Origin: Bacillota bacterium
GTDB taxonomy: Bacteria > Bacillota > DSM-12270 > Thermacetogeniales > Thermacetogeniaceae
Length of the DNA stretch: 64,000 bases
Assembly (NCBI GenBank): GCA_029907475.1
Contig: JARYLU010000002.1
Coordinates: 112,206 to 176,205 of the forward strand
Direction of reading: 5' to 3'
This document shows, piece by piece, positions 1 to 9,211 of this stretch. The stretch's first letter is position 1; each line of letters opens with the position of its first letter. The notes under the pieces were generated by a model, which was not told the origin of the DNA, made no database searches, and saw only the letters and a list, made by a program, of their open reading frames with translations. The position numbers were made by a program, and so were the translations under genes.

Positions 1-318
1 ATCGCGCGCGAGGCTCTGGCCACAGTGGCCGGAGCGGCTGCCGTACGCTGTTACGGAATTGTGGGAATGGCCCCCCGGGGGCTGCGGCAGGGTGTTTTTG
101 AGATTTTAGGAAAAGATTCCCTGGGCCAGGGCGTAGAGGTCAAGATAGAAGGAGAAGAGATTAAAGTTGAGCTATGGGTTGTCATGTGTTATGGTGTTAA
201 AATTGCCGAGGTTGCTCATAACGTGATGGAGGCGGTATGTTACGAAATTGAAAAAATGACAGGCATGCGTGTTGCCGAGGTTAATGTTAATGTGGTAGGC
301 ATTAAGGTTTTTAAGTAG
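1..318 (+). CDS. Asp23/Gls24 family envelope-stress protein (5' truncated by window)
   Basis: The frame is open from base 1, so the true start lies outside the window; the first in-window start-like codon is GTG at 25. The protein has the layout of Asp23/Gls24 (DUF322) proteins: an N-terminal helix-turn segment ending in a GIVGM motif, followed by alternating hydrophobic strands, and a C-terminus VNVNVVGIKVF typical of the family. Small copies like this one are commonly found just upstream of the DAK2/YloV gene in Firmicutes, as here (17 bp gap). Its role in this organism cannot be told from sequence; family members are cytoplasmic or membrane-associated and linked to envelope homeostasis. 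Confidence 0.85.
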   Translation: MAREALATVAGAAAVRCYGIVGMAPRGLRQGVFEILGKDSLGQGVEVKIEGEEIKVELWVVMCYGVKIAEVAHNVMEAVCYEIEKMTGMRVAEVNVNVVGIKVFK

Positions 319-335
319 TGTAAGGAGGAAAAGGA

Positions 336-1970
336 TTGGATCTGGAGGGTGTGACTGGGGAACAGGTAAAACAAATTTTTGAAGGTGGTTTCGCGTTCCT
401 TGCCGAGCAACAGAAAGAAATTGACAGGCTAAATGTTTTCCCGGTTCCCGATGGTGATACAGGCCGTAATATGTATCTTACCATGGCAGCTGCAGTTAAA
501 GAAGTATATAAAGTTAACACATCAGGCATCGGTAAAGTTGGTGAGGCACTGGCAAAAGGTTCCCTGATGGGCGCGCGCGGTAATTCAGGTGTCATCTTAT
601 CCCAGCTCATTCGCGGCCTTGCGGATGCGGTGAAAGGAAAAGAAAAAATTACGTTTCAGGAATTTGCAAAAGCCTGGCAAACTGCGGTTTCAACTGCTTA
701 CAGGGCTGTAATCATGCCTGTAGAAGGCACGATGTTAACCGTAGCCCGGGGAGTCGCGCGGGGAATTAACGAAACTGCGACAACTGCAAGGGATTTAGGG
801 GAGATTCTGGCACAGGCAATCCAAAGAGGTTCTGAAGCCCTTCAACGCACCCCGGACCTGCTTCCTGTCTTAAAAAAGGCGGGAGTTGTCGATGCAGGAG
901 GAAAAGGATTGCTCGTCATCCTTGAGGGTGGCTTAAGGGCGCTGCGCGACGGGGGACTGTCCCCGCTGGACGCCAGGGTAAGTTTGACTTCCGAACAAGG
1001 CCTGCTCCAAACCGAAGGAGATTTCACGTATCTTTACTGTGTCGAATTTTTATTGCGGGGAAAAACATTCTTAAAGAACCAACTTCAAACCTGTCTTCAG
1101 GATTTAGGTGACAGCCTGATCATCGGAGATAGTGGGGATTTAATCAGGGTTCACATCCATACAAATCACCCAGGGAAGGTTTTAGAATCCTGCCTTCAAC
1201 TCGGAACACTTCATAATATTCAAATTAACAATATGAGAGACCAGTGGGAGGAGACTCGGCAAGCCAGTGAGACAGTTCGACTACCGCAGGTCGGTACCGA
1301 AAAGGAACAGGAGCAGATAGGGATTGTTGCGGTGGCGCCAGGGGAAGGGCTGAAAAACATTTTTTTAAATATGGGAGTCCATCAAATAATCGAGGGCGGC
1401 CAGACGATGAATCCACCTGTTGAGGAATTTGTGAAGGCTATTGAGAAGGTACCGGCTCCGCAGGTACTGGTTCTTCCGAATAATAAAAATTTAATTTTAG
1501 CTGCCGAACAGGCAAAGCATTTTGTTAACCGCACCGTTGAGGTTATTCCTTCCCGCAGTATCCCCGCAGGGATCGCTGCGCTTTTGGGTTTTAGCCCTTC
1601 ATCTTCTCTCCAAGAAAACAGGGAAAAGATGACTCAATGTTTAAATCAGGTTAAGGTCGGGGAAGTTACATACGCGGTTCGTGATGCCACTTCTTCAAAG
1701 GATGTTCTCATTAAGGAGGGTGACTTGCTCGGACTGTATGGGGGAGAAATTGTTTCCGCCGGGTCTTCGTTAGAACATGTTATTCTTGAGTTGCTGGAGA
1801 AGATCGTTGATGAAGGGGATGAGTTGATCACTCTTTATGCGGGGGCAGATGTTACCGCCGAAGAGGCCGAAAGAATTGCTGCGCAAGTCCGTACTCGACA
1901 CGCCCAGCTGGAAATTGAGCTTTACTCCGGAGGTCAGCCGGTATATTATTTTTTGATTAGTGTCGAGTAG
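336..1970 (+). CDS. fakA: DAK2-domain fatty-acid kinase-like protein (YloV/FakA family)
   Basis: This 544-residue protein has an N-terminal DAK2 domain with the nucleotide/Mg signature VPDGDTGRNM (about residues 37-46) and GARGNSG (79-85), then a middle and a C-terminal EDD-like region typical of full-length YloV/FakA. FakA phosphorylates fatty acids bound to FakB (DegV) for phospholipid synthesis. The TTG start at 336 follows a good ribosome-binding site (AAGGAGG around 320-328). It lies between the Asp23 gene and recG, the standard Firmicutes order, but no DegV/FakB gene is found between yloV and recG. Family assignment is firm; activity is inferred. Confidence 0.9.
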   Translation: MDLEGVTGEQVKQIFEGGFAFLAEQQKEIDRLNVFPVPDGDTGRNMYLTMAAAVKEVYKVNTSGIGKVGEALAKGSLMGARGNSGVILSQLIRGLADAVKGKEKITFQEFAKAWQTAVSTAYRAVIMPVEGTMLTVARGVARGINETATTARDLGEILAQAIQRGSEALQRTPDLLPVLKKAGVVDAGGKGLLVILEGGLRALRDGGLSPLDARVSLTSEQGLLQTEGDFTYLYCVEFLLRGKTFLKNQLQTCLQDLGDSLIIGDSGDLIRVHIHTNHPGKVLESCLQLGTLHNIQINNMRDQWEETRQASETVRLPQVGTEKEQEQIGIVAVAPGEGLKNIFLNMGVHQIIEGGQTMNPPVEEFVKAIEKVPAPQVLVLPNNKNLILAAEQAKHFVNRTVEVIPSRSIPAGIAALLGFSPSSSLQENREKMTQCLNQVKVGEVTYAVRDATSSKDVLIKEGDLLGLYGGEIVSAGSSLEHVILELLEKIVDEGDELITLYAGADVTAEEAERIAAQVRTRHAQLEIELYSGGQPVYYFLISVE

Positions 1971-2178
1971 AAAGGAATGAAACTGAGATGAAACCGGGGT
2001 AGAACTAAGAAAGGCGAAGGCGAAACCTGAGTCGCTGACTGCGCAGCAGCTTGGTTTAATTAAAATTACTGAACTACCCCAAATTGGGGAGAGTCGTGCC
2101 AGGTTTCTTAACAAGCTCGGGATTCAATCCTTATTTGATTTACTTTACTATCTTCCCCGGCGCTACGAAGACAGGCGT

Positions 2179-4077
2179 TTGCTTCCCGCGCTAGCAGCTT
2201 TAAAACCGGGCGAAGTAGGTACCGTTAAAGGCTTCATCAGCAGCGTTGAAGAACTTTCTACAAAACGTGGGTTTTCCGTCTTAAGAGTTGAATTAAAAGA
2301 TGGTTCGGGCTGCGCAACAGCCATCTGGTTCAATCAGCCCTTTTTAAGAAAAGTATTTCGGAAGGGTTTGCCCCTTACCGTGACAGGAAAGGCGGAACGC
2401 ACTCTTTTCGCCAGTGAAATTGTGGTTGCGGATTACGAAGTCGGAAATAGCAAGATGCCTGTTCATACCGGCCGCATTGTTCCGGTTTATGGTGCAAGTG
2501 AGGAATTAAGCCAGCGCGTTTTGCGGCGTCTGATGTTTCAGTGTATCAAGACTTATGCAAGACGGGCGCGAGATCTTCTTCCTCTTGAACTTAAAGATAC
2601 CTTGAACCTGCTCCCTCTTTCCGAAGCCCTCTTTGAGATCCATTTCCCCAGCGATTTTGAGTTGCTAGAAAGAGCGCGCGAGCGTTTGGTCTTCGAAGAG
2701 CTTTTTTTATATCAAATCGGTTTATTGAGAATCCAGAATACAATTAAGAAAAAAGGGGCCCGGCACCTCCCAAAGACCGAGCTGCCCGAAAAGTTTCTCG
2801 CCTCCTTACCATTTTCCTTAACGCCGGCCCAACTTCGGGTAATTGGAGAGATCAAACAAGATTTAAGCAGTGAGCGGAGGATGTACCGCTTGCTCCAGGG
2901 TGACGTCGGGTGCGGAAAAACTGTTGTGGCGTTATATGCACTTTTTACAGTTGTTGCGGCGGGCTGCCAGGGGGTGCTGATGGCACCTACTGAAGTTTTG
3001 GCCGAACAACATTACCTCGCACTGCGGCGGTTTGCAACACTGTTAGGTGTGCGCGTTGCAATCCTGACCGGTTCCCTCTCCAAGCGGGAGCGGAAAAACT
3101 ATTTGAGTCAACTGAGGGAGGGCCAAATTGAGATTGTTGTCGGGACACACGCCCTCCTTGAAGAAGAGGTTATTTTCAATAATCTGGGTCTCATTGTCAT
3201 TGACGAGCAACACCGTTTTGGAGTTCAGCAGCGCGATCTTTTACTGGCAAAAGCACCTGCGGCAGATGTTTTGGTAATGACGGCAACTCCGATCCCCCGG
3301 AGCCTTGCCCTTACCGTTTACGGCGATCTGGATCTCTCGGTGATTGACCAGTTGCCTCCGGGAAGACAAGGTATAAAAACCTACTTTCTTCCAGGGCATG
3401 AAAAACGAAAGGTTTATCAATTTCTTAAAAGAGAGCTGGAGACCGGTCGCCAGGCCTACGTAGTTTGTCCCCTTATCGAAGAATCGGAAAAAATAGCAGT
3501 AGATGCTGCAGTCAAGCGGGCCGCAGAACTGGCCGGGGAATTTCCTGAATACCGGGTCGGGCTCTTACATGGGAGGCTTAAAATTGGAGAAAAGGAACAT
3601 ATCATGGATGCTTTTCGAAAAGGGGAAATCGGAATCCTGGTAGCTACTTCTGTGATTGAAGTCGGAATTGATGTTCCAAACGCTTCTCTCATTATTATTG
3701 AAGGTGCCGAAAGATTTGGTCTTGCCCAGCTACATCAACTTCGCGGCCGTGTAGGAAGAGGGAGAGCCGCAGCCTTTTGCGTCCTGATCGGTAATCCCCA
3801 AACCCAGGAGGCCAGAGAGCGAATTAAAACTCTTTTAAAATATCAGAATGGATTCCAGGTGGCCGAAAAAGATTTGCATTTACGGGGGCCCGGGGAATTA
3901 ATGGGAACAAGGCAGCACGGCCTTTCCGACTTTCGTGTGGTAGATATCTTTAGGGACGGCCCTCTTTTAGAAAAAAGCAAGGAAATTGCCCGCTCTTATT
4001 TAAAAACAATTGGTCGAGAAATTCAAGACGAAGTTAGTTTCCGTTTCCCTTCACTGATGAATTCGCTTAAATTCTAA
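2179..4077 (+). CDS. recG: ATP-dependent DNA helicase RecG (5' end apparently frameshifted)
   Basis: RecG is the monomeric SF2 helicase that regresses stalled replication forks. From the first canonical start (TTG 2179) the frame gives 632 residues with the OB/wedge fold, Walker A GDVGCGKT (241-248), DEQH box (342-345) and C-terminal helicase motifs including QLRGRVGRG. However, the N-terminal RecG wedge sequence (LTAQQLGLIKITELPQIGES...) continues upstream in the same frame to about base 1987, where no ATG, GTG or TTG exists. ATG 1988 lies in another frame and stops after four codons at TAG 2000; one extra G in the GGGG run at 1996-1999 would join it to recG (about 696 residues, normal length). 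Either a sequence error, a real frameshift or a non-AUG start is present. Confidence 0.9.
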   Translation: MLPALAALKPGEVGTVKGFISSVEELSTKRGFSVLRVELKDGSGCATAIWFNQPFLRKVFRKGLPLTVTGKAERTLFASEIVVADYEVGNSKMPVHTGRIVPVYGASEELSQRVLRRLMFQCIKTYARRARDLLPLELKDTLNLLPLSEALFEIHFPSDFELLERARERLVFEELFLYQIGLLRIQNTIKKKGARHLPKTELPEKFLASLPFSLTPAQLRVIGEIKQDLSSERRMYRLLQGDVGCGKTVVALYALFTVVAAGCQGVLMAPTEVLAEQHYLALRRFATLLGVRVAILTGSLSKRERKNYLSQLREGQIEIVVGTHALLEEEVIFNNLGLIVIDEQHRFGVQQRDLLLAKAPAADVLVMTATPIPRSLALTVYGDLDLSVIDQLPPGRQGIKTYFLPGHEKRKVYQFLKRELETGRQAYVVCPLIEESEKIAVDAAVKRAAELAGEFPEYRVGLLHGRLKIGEKEHIMDAFRKGEIGILVATSVIEVGIDVPNASLIIIEGAERFGLAQLHQLRGRVGRGRAAAFCVLIGNPQTQEARERIKTLLKYQNGFQVAEKDLHLRGPGELMGTRQHGLSDFRVVDIFRDGPLLEKSKEIARSYLKTIGREIQDEVSFRFPSLMNSLKF

Positions 4078-4114
4078 ATTTTACCAAATATAGAACAATA
4101 AGGATTACTAGTAT

Positions 4115-4149
4115 GAAAGCCTCGTTTCTTTAAGAACGGAGGCTTTTTT
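4115..4149 (+). terminator. Rho-independent terminator after recG
   Basis: Inverted repeat AAAGCCTC / GAGGCTTT with a loop containing TTTCTTTAAGAAC, followed by a run of six T. It separates recG from the spore-protein genes, which therefore need their own promoter (probably forespore sigma-G). Confidence 0.85.
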
Positions 4150-4289
4150 GGTTTGATCTTACTGGTATTAATCTTGTTATTTCGTTCAAACTAGATAATG
4201 AAAAACGAAAAAGGTTTGCCGGGAAATTACTGTTAGGATAAAAAAGTTTTTGTGCACAATACTAATAAATAAAGAAAGGAGGGATTAAG

Positions 4290-4553
4290 ATGGGTACAGG
4301 TCAAAAGCGGAACAAGCTGCTTGTCCCGGAAGCGAATCAGGCAATGTACCAGTTTAAACACGAAATAGCCCGGGAAATCGGTATCGAAAATCAGATCCAG
4401 GGTGGTTACTGGGGATACATTTCGTCCCGGGATTGCGGTGCCGTTGGAGGAAACATGGTTCGAAGGATGATCCAGACTGTTGAACAGTCCTTTGCACAGC
4501 AGGGTAGCCCGGTTAACCTCACTACCAGAACCGGTCTCCAGCAGACGAGGTAA
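4290..4553 (+). CDS. Small acid-soluble spore protein, alpha/beta type (copy 1)
   Basis: 87 residues. Alpha/beta-type SASPs coat and protect DNA in the dormant forespore and are degraded by GPR at germination. The conserved blocks are visible: a central region containing FKHEIAREIG (the GPR cleavage segment, around residues 26-36) and the C-terminal GYWGYISSRDCGAVGGNMVRRM block. The start ATG 4290 is preceded by a strong AAAGGAGGG. A close paralogue follows 37 bp downstream and gpr lies convergently beyond. An unusual N-terminus MGTGQKRNK replaces the more common short polar leader but is shared by both copies. Confidence 0.95.
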   Translation: MGTGQKRNKLLVPEANQAMYQFKHEIAREIGIENQIQGGYWGYISSRDCGAVGGNMVRRMIQTVEQSFAQQGSPVNLTTRTGLQQTR

Positions 4554-4590
4554 ATTGTGAAAATAATCGTATCGAAAGGAGGGATATCGA

Positions 4591-4830
4591 ATGGGAACCG
4601 GTCAGAAAAGGAACCGCCTGCTCGTCCCTGAAGCTAACCAGGCCATGTATCAGTTCAAGTATGAACTGGCAAAAGAAATCGGTATCGAAAACCAAATTCA
4701 GGGCGGATACTGGGGATATATTTCAGCCCGTGATTGTGGGGCGGTTGGGGGTAACATGGTACGGCGTATGATTCAGCAGTATGAGCAATCTTTAGCCGGA
4801 CAGACCCCGCAACAAACACCCCAACTTTAA
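4591..4830 (+). CDS. Small acid-soluble spore protein, alpha/beta type (copy 2)
   Basis: 79 residues, nearly identical to the preceding copy over its first ~70 residues (same MGTGQKRN start, same GPR site segment FKYELAKEIG and the same GYWGYIS.RDCGAVGGNMVRRM block); the tails diverge (QQYEQSLAGQTPQQTPQL here). The ATG is preceded by AAAGGAGGG. The two genes look like a recent tandem duplication and are probably co-transcribed, ending at the terminator at 4893. Confidence 0.95.
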   Translation: MGTGQKRNRLLVPEANQAMYQFKYELAKEIGIENQIQGGYWGYISARDCGAVGGNMVRRMIQQYEQSLAGQTPQQTPQL

Positions 4831-4892
4831 ACCCAAACTACTCCTTAATTAAGTTAAAATGGCTAAAGTGATCTTTTCGAGGTTATTTACCT

Positions 4893-4926
4893 GAGGCGGA
4901 CCAGGCGTCCGCCTCCTTTTTTTAAC
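4893..4926 (+). terminator. Rho-independent terminator after the SASP pair
   Basis: GAGGCGGAC / GTCCGCCTC perfect stem with loop CAGGC followed by CTTTTTTT. It lies between the SASP genes and the convergent gpr gene; on the minus strand no T-tract follows, so it serves the plus-strand transcript. Confidence 0.9.
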
Positions 4927-4932
4927 ATTTTT

Positions 4933-5913
4933 TTAACATAATAAGGCTTCGAGATCTTCTTCCGCAACATCCGGGTGGAGGGCAAGAGTAATTCCCCTTG
5001 ATATTGTCCGCCCTGCATTTAAAATTAACTCGTCAATTTCCCGGGGTGTCACAATTAAATTGCCTTGAAAAGGACCTAGAAGTTCTTCAATAATTTCATT
5101 GGCAAGAAGAGGGTTTAAAAAACGATCTCCTCTTGTAAATTTCCTATGGTAGTTTTCTAAAGTTACCCGTGCAATCATTGCCGCGTTCACGACAGTAGGA
5201 ACACCTATTGCAATTACAGGAACTCCCATCGTATCATGGTTTATGCCCATTCGTTTGTTATTAACACCGGAACCTGGTGCAATCCCGGTATCGCCAATTT
5301 GAATGGTTGTTCCCAGGCGGGAGATGTTAGTTGCTGCCAGGGCATCGATGGTAATGATAACATCTGGCCGGATTTTTTCTACAATTCCTTTGATCATTTC
5401 TGCAGTTTCAATTCCAGTAATCCCCAGTACGCCTGGTGCAAAGGCACAGACTGAGCGATAATTTTCTACCATTTGCGGCATGTAAAGATGGAGGTGGCGG
5501 GTAACAAGCGAATACTTAATAACTGTCGGACCTAACGCATCAGGGGTTGCCTGCCAGTTTCCCAAACCGATTAAGAAAACCATTGCCTTTTCAGAAATTT
5601 TTAACAAATCTCTTAAATTTTGTGCGAGAACCTCGGCAACATTTATTTGTACGTCGGGGGATTTAAATTTAAGATCTGGTGCTTCTATCGTGATATAAGT
5701 TCCTTGCGGTTTTCCCATAATTGATTCCGCTTGTTTATTCAAGATTTTAATTTTTGTAACCGTACCAAAGGAAAAACTTTGTTTTTCTTCACTCACGCCG
5801 GGAATTTCCTGGCCCGTTGTACCCCGAATTAAATCCCTTGCTTCCAGCGCAAGGTCGATGTTTATTTCGAAAGAATTCACGAAATTAAGGATTTCCATTA
5901 AGCTCGCTCCCAT
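4933..5913 (-). CDS. gpr: GPR endopeptidase, germination protease for SASPs
   Basis: 326 residues. GPR (peptidase family A25) is made as a zymogen in the forespore, self-activates and cleaves SASPs when the spore germinates. Recognisable blocks are the N-terminal DLALEARDL, the FLIGLGNW segment followed by TPDALGP, and DVIITIDALAA; the aspartates in the last two correspond to the acid pair proposed as catalytic in the family. The C-terminal part has TPREIDELI. ATG at 5913 is preceded on the minus strand by a purine-rich site (GGGAG). It sits convergent to its own substrates' genes, a sensible but not universal arrangement. Confidence 0.95.
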   Translation of the reverse strand: MGASLMEILNFVNSFEINIDLALEARDLIRGTTGQEIPGVSEEKQSFSFGTVTKIKILNKQAESIMGKPQGTYITIEAPDLKFKSPDVQINVAEVLAQNLRDLLKISEKAMVFLIGLGNWQATPDALGPTVIKYSLVTRHLHLYMPQMVENYRSVCAFAPGVLGITGIETAEMIKGIVEKIRPDVIITIDALAATNISRLGTTIQIGDTGIAPGSGVNNKRMGINHDTMGVPVIAIGVPTVVNAAMIARVTLENYHRKFTRGDRFLNPLLANEIIEELLGPFQGNLIVTPREIDELILNAGRTISRGITLALHPDVAEEDLEALLC

Positions 5914-6094
5914 TTCTTATAAAAACTACCCGTCTTTAAGATGAGCAGTTTCTTAAATTTTATACAATTTACCATGAAAAATTTTTACGTTGGAGTTATT
6001 TCTATCAATAACAATTATTAAAAAATTTTAAAGGGTTTTTGTAAATGACCCAGAAAAATAACTGGAGGGGTAAAAAAACTGAGGTGAAGAGCCA

Positions 6095-6685
6095 ATGGAC
6101 TGGTTGCCACAGTTGGACCGTTGTGATGACCTCGAACAATTGAAGGAAATGTCTCTGCAATGCCGGCGGTGCGGGCTACGGGAAAACGCGAGGGGAGTTG
6201 TTTTCGGTGAAGGGGACGCTTGCGCAACAATAATGTTTGTTGGGGAAGCACCTGGCGCCGATGAAGATCGCTTGGGTCGTCCTTTCGTAGGGACTGCAGG
6301 ACAATTGCTGGACAAAATTTTAGCTGCTGCAGGGTTTGCCAGGGAAAGTGTCTATATAACAAATGTGGCCAAATGCCGGCCTCCGGACAACCGGTTGCCG
6401 AAGAAGGAAGAGGCGGAGGCCTGCTTTCCATATCTCATACGCCAAATCGAACTTATTCAACCCCGCATCCTTGTCTGTCTGGGAACTCTAGCGACTCAGT
6501 ATCTTGTTTACCGCGAGGCAAAAGTAGCGCTACTACGGGGACAGGTTTTTGAAAAAGGAGGAATTAAGATTATACCAACTTATCACCCTGCTGCTTTACT
6601 GCGGGATGCCAGCAAGAAAAAGTTGGTTTGGCAGGATTTTCAACACATTAAAGAACTATACGATCAGCTTGGGGGAAAAGCATGA
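6095..6685 (+). CDS. Uracil-DNA glycosylase, family 4 ([4Fe-4S] type)
   Basis: 196 residues. Family-4 UDGs remove uracil from DNA and are typical of thermophiles and anaerobes. Four cysteines fit the iron-sulfur ligands (C23, C26, C94, C110). Motif A GEAPGADEDRLGRPFVG carries the active-site region (about 50-66), and the second motif is YHPAALLR near the C-terminus. The start ATG 6095 follows GAGGTGAAGAG. The stop overlaps the start of the LysR gene by 4 bp (ATGA), so the two are translationally coupled; there is no obvious functional link between them. Confidence 0.93.
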   Translation: MDWLPQLDRCDDLEQLKEMSLQCRRCGLRENARGVVFGEGDACATIMFVGEAPGADEDRLGRPFVGTAGQLLDKILAAAGFARESVYITNVAKCRPPDNRLPKKEEAEACFPYLIRQIELIQPRILVCLGTLATQYLVYREAKVALLRGQVFEKGGIKIIPTYHPAALLRDASKKKLVWQDFQHIKELYDQLGGKA

Positions 6686-7608
6686 ATTTCATGTGGTTGC
6701 ATACTTTTAATATCATTGTTGAAAAGAAAAGTTTAACAAAAGCAGCGCGGGCTTTACATTTAACCCAACCTGCAGTAAGCAAACAGCTTCGGGGCTTAGA
6801 GCTGTATTACGGAACACCTTTATTTCACCGGACGACCCGCGAAGTGGAACTTACAGAAGCAGGAAAAATCGTTTATGAACATAGCAGAAGGGTCATGGAG
6901 ATGATTCAGAAGAGCCGGGAGGAAGTCCAGGTTTTGACAAGTACCGTTCGGGGGGAGCTTTTGCTTGGAGCAAGTACGATTCCGGGTGAATATATTTTAC
7001 CCGGCATTATCGGGCCGTTTCAGCAGTGTTACCCGGAGGTCAAAGTCAGGTTAGAAATCGGTGACAGCAGGGAAGTTGCAAGTAAGGTTTTGGAGGGGGA
7101 ATTTGAGCTTGGGGTTACTGGTATATTTTTTAAGAATCCGACACTTCGGCAAGAACTTTTTTTCGAAGATGAGCTGGTGGTGATTGTTCCCTGTAAACAC
7201 AGGTTTGCCGGCAGAGAAAACATAGGGTTGGAGGAAGTTCTCGAAGAACCAATGGTAGCGCGGGAAAGCGGTTCTGGAACTCGAACCGTAGTCGAAGGTA
7301 AGTTTGCGGCCCTTGGCATATCCCCTGCGGCATTAAAGATTAAAATGGAGATGGGGAGTAACGAGGCTGTACTAAATGCGGTTGCAGCGGGCCACGGAAT
7401 TTCGCTGATTTCTCTTCTGGCAGCGCGACCGCGCGCTCAGGCCGGGAAAATATTTTATCTCCGGATCGCGGACCTTCCGCTGAAACGCCCGTTGTATTTT
7501 ATTACCAGGAAAAACCGCGAGTCAAGTGTGCTCTTAAAAACCTTTCTCACTTTTGTAAAAAATAATCTGAAACAATTTTCCCAGGATCAGCAGGAATTAT
7601 TGAAATAG
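6682..7608 (+). CDS. LysR-family transcriptional regulator
   Basis: 308 residues. The N-terminal winged helix-turn-helix (about 1-60) has the classic KSLTKAARALHLTQPAVSKQLRGLE signature, and the C-terminal LysR substrate-binding domain (about 90-295) includes GELLLGAS and GHGISLIS. It is closest in feel to the CysB/selenium-metabolism-associated LysR group of Clostridia, but the effector cannot be deduced. It overlaps the UDG gene upstream. The cobalt transport genes start 190 bp downstream in the same direction, separated by a hairpin leader, so control of cbiM by this protein is possible but not shown. Confidence 0.88.
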   Translation: MNFMWLHTFNIIVEKKSLTKAARALHLTQPAVSKQLRGLELYYGTPLFHRTTREVELTEAGKIVYEHSRRVMEMIQKSREEVQVLTSTVRGELLLGASTIPGEYILPGIIGPFQQCYPEVKVRLEIGDSREVASKVLEGEFELGVTGIFFKNPTLRQELFFEDELVVIVPCKHRFAGRENIGLEEVLEEPMVARESGSGTRTVVEGKFAALGISPAALKIKMEMGSNEAVLNAVAAGHGISLISLLAARPRAQAGKIFYLRIADLPLKRPLYFITRKNRESSVLLKTFLTFVKNNLKQFSQDQQELLK

Positions 7609-7712
7609 GAGAGAATATGTGATATGATAAATAAAAAAGGTTTGGAGATGGGACCACGGAGGTTCCCTTGATCCTGCAGAAGCAGGACGGGATTCGTGGT
7701 TTTTTGTTTTTT
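7592..7712 (+). promoter_or_regulatory. Leader element 1 upstream of cbiM: sigma-H-like promoter plus CCACGGAGGT hairpin/terminator
   Basis: AGGAATTA (7592-7599), 11 nt, GAGAAT (7611-7616) resembles a sigma-H promoter; it overlaps the last codons of the LysR gene. From 7653 a hairpin follows (ACCACG / CGTGGT outer stem, inner CCTGC / GCAGG stem) with a T-rich tail from 7699. If transcription starts at 7620-7630 this is an attenuator in front of cbiM. Its left-arm sequence recurs at six to seven other places in the window. Confidence 0.55.
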
Positions 7713-7797
7713 TGTTGCGTGAGTAGAGAGTGGTGAGTGGTGGGTGGGTAGACTGCATGACTGGTTAAGAACTTATTAAGACAGGAGGTTTTAAGCT

Positions 7798-8436
7798 ATG
7801 CACATACCCGACGGGCTCCTTGATGCCAAAACCTGGGGAACCGCTTGGGTTTTAGGGGGGGCGGCGCTTGCTTATGGCGCCACCAAAACCAGAGAAAGGC
7901 TGCAAGAACGCCAGGTTCCTTTTATGGGGGTAATGGCTGCCTTTATTTTTGCGGCCCAGATGGTTAATTTTCCCATTGCCGGTGGTACTTCAGGCCATCT
8001 TTTAGGTGCTGTTTTAGCCGCCATTCTCCTGGGCCCCTGGACGGCGAGCATTATCATGGCTACCATTCTCGCTTTGCAGGCCTTTGTTTTCCTGGATGGC
8101 GGAGTTACCGCATTGGGAGCAAATATCTTGAATATGGCCGTGGTCGCTCCTTTTGCGGGTTACTGGACCTACCGGTTAATTCAGCGGGTTTGGAATAACC
8201 GTACAGGAACCCTTGTAGCTACCTTTAGCGCGGCCTGGTTTTCAGTAGTCCTTGCAGCAGGGGCTTGCGCCTTTGAGCTTGCCTTTTCCGGAATGGTTCC
8301 CCTGCGTGTTGTACTTCCTGCCATGCTTGGCTGGCACGTGCTCATCGGGATTGGGGAAGCTGTAATTACAACAGTTGTGGTTGGTTATTTAACCCAGGTA
8401 CGAGCCGACCTGGTATACGAAACTGCTAAGGTGTAA
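7798..8436 (+). CDS. cbiM: CbiM, cobalt ECF transporter substrate-binding membrane subunit
   Basis: 212 residues, highly hydrophobic with about six membrane segments. The N-terminus MHIPDGLLD is diagnostic: Met1-His2 and a later His coordinate Co2+ in CbiM/NikM proteins. Further family blocks are GGTSGHLLGA and a short loop FLDGGVTALGANILNM. ATG 7798 follows AGGAGG at 7783. Downstream genes (PDGLE/CbiN-like, DUF3842, cooT) form a tight operon, but no CbiQ or CbiO gene is attached, so the module must borrow an ATPase/T unit from elsewhere or work alone. Cobalt versus nickel specificity cannot be decided from sequence. Confidence 0.93.
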   Translation: MHIPDGLLDAKTWGTAWVLGGAALAYGATKTRERLQERQVPFMGVMAAFIFAAQMVNFPIAGGTSGHLLGAVLAAILLGPWTASIIMATILALQAFVFLDGGVTALGANILNMAVVAPFAGYWTYRLIQRVWNNRTGTLVATFSAAWFSVVLAAGACAFELAFSGMVPLRVVLPAMLGWHVLIGIGEAVITTVVVGYLTQVRADLVYETAKV

Positions 8437-8450
8437 GCGGGGTGAAGATA

Positions 8451-8780
8451 ATGCGAAAAGAGGTCTGGATTTTGCTCATACTGGCGGTATTAATCGCTTT
8501 GTTCTTGAGCCCTTTTGCTTCACCTTTTCCCGATGGACTGGAAAGGGTGGCCGAAGATAAGGGATTTCTGGAAAAAAGCGAAGGAAAAGAAATAATTAAC
8601 TCTCCAATTCCCGATTACATTTTTCCAGGCATTACCAATGAAAAGGTAGCAACGGCAGTGGCGGGAATTGTTGGGACACTTCTTACCTTAACCGTTGCGT
8701 ACGGGATCGCTGTCTTGATTAAAGGCCGCGCGGCATCAAAACAGGAGATCCAGGAACGGCATGAACAGGTTAGCAGTTAA
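8451..8780 (+). CDS. PDGLE-domain protein, CbiN-like accessory subunit of the cobalt/nickel transporter
   Basis: 109 residues from ATG 8451, which has GGGGTGA seven bases upstream; a GTG at 8442 would add three residues. It has an N-terminal membrane segment (about 6-24), an extracytoplasmic loop with FPDGLERVAED (the PDGLE domain) and a second membrane segment (about 68-90), the topology of CbiN/NikN-type auxiliary subunits that help load the metal into CbiM. It is only 14 bp after cbiM. The PDGLE family is established as a companion of CbiM/NikM. Confidence 0.85.
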   Translation: MRKEVWILLILAVLIALFLSPFASPFPDGLERVAEDKGFLEKSEGKEIINSPIPDYIFPGITNEKVATAVAGIVGTLLTLTVAYGIAVLIKGRAASKQEIQERHEQVSS

Positions 8781-8789
8781 CAGGGTGAG

Positions 8790-9209
8790 ATGATGAAAAT
8801 TGCGGTAGTTGACGGTCAGGGGGGCGGGATAGGCCGGGTCATTACCGAGCAGATCAGGAAGGCGCTTTCCCCTGAAGTAGAGATTATCGCCCTGGGCACC
8901 AATGCGATAGCTACTTCTTTAATGCTGAGGGCCGGGGCGAACGAAGGCGCCAGCGGAGAAAATGCAATAGTTCAAAATGCAGGAGATGTTGATGTAATTG
9001 TCGGGCCTTTAGGTATTATCCTCGCTCACTCAATGCGAGGTGAACTTACAGCGGGAATGGCTGAAGCCATTGCAAAAAGCAAAGCCATTAAAATCTTATT
9101 ACCTTTAACCCTTGCCCAGGTCGAAGTGGTGGGGGTGGAACTTGAACCTCTACCCCACCTGGTGGAAAAGCTTGTTGCCAGGTTAAAAGAAATGACGGAG
9201 GTGAAGTAA
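8790..9209 (+). CDS. DUF3842 family protein
   Basis: 139 residues. It shows an N-terminal Rossmann-like start (KIAVVDGQGGGIGR), then alternating strands and helices, and matches the conserved pattern of DUF3842 proteins of Clostridia (GTNAIATSLMLRAGA; VGPLGIILAHSMRGE). No biochemical function is established to my knowledge. Its place between a CbiMN-type transporter and cooT suggests a role in nickel or cobalt handling. Start ATG 8790 (or ATG 8793) follows GGGTGAG; the gap to the preceding gene is 9 bp. Confidence 0.8.
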   Translation: MMKIAVVDGQGGGIGRVITEQIRKALSPEVEIIALGTNAIATSLMLRAGANEGASGENAIVQNAGDVDVIVGPLGIILAHSMRGELTAGMAEAIAKSKAIKILLPLTLAQVEVVGVELEPLPHLVEKLVARLKEMTEVK

Positions 9210-9211
9210 AA

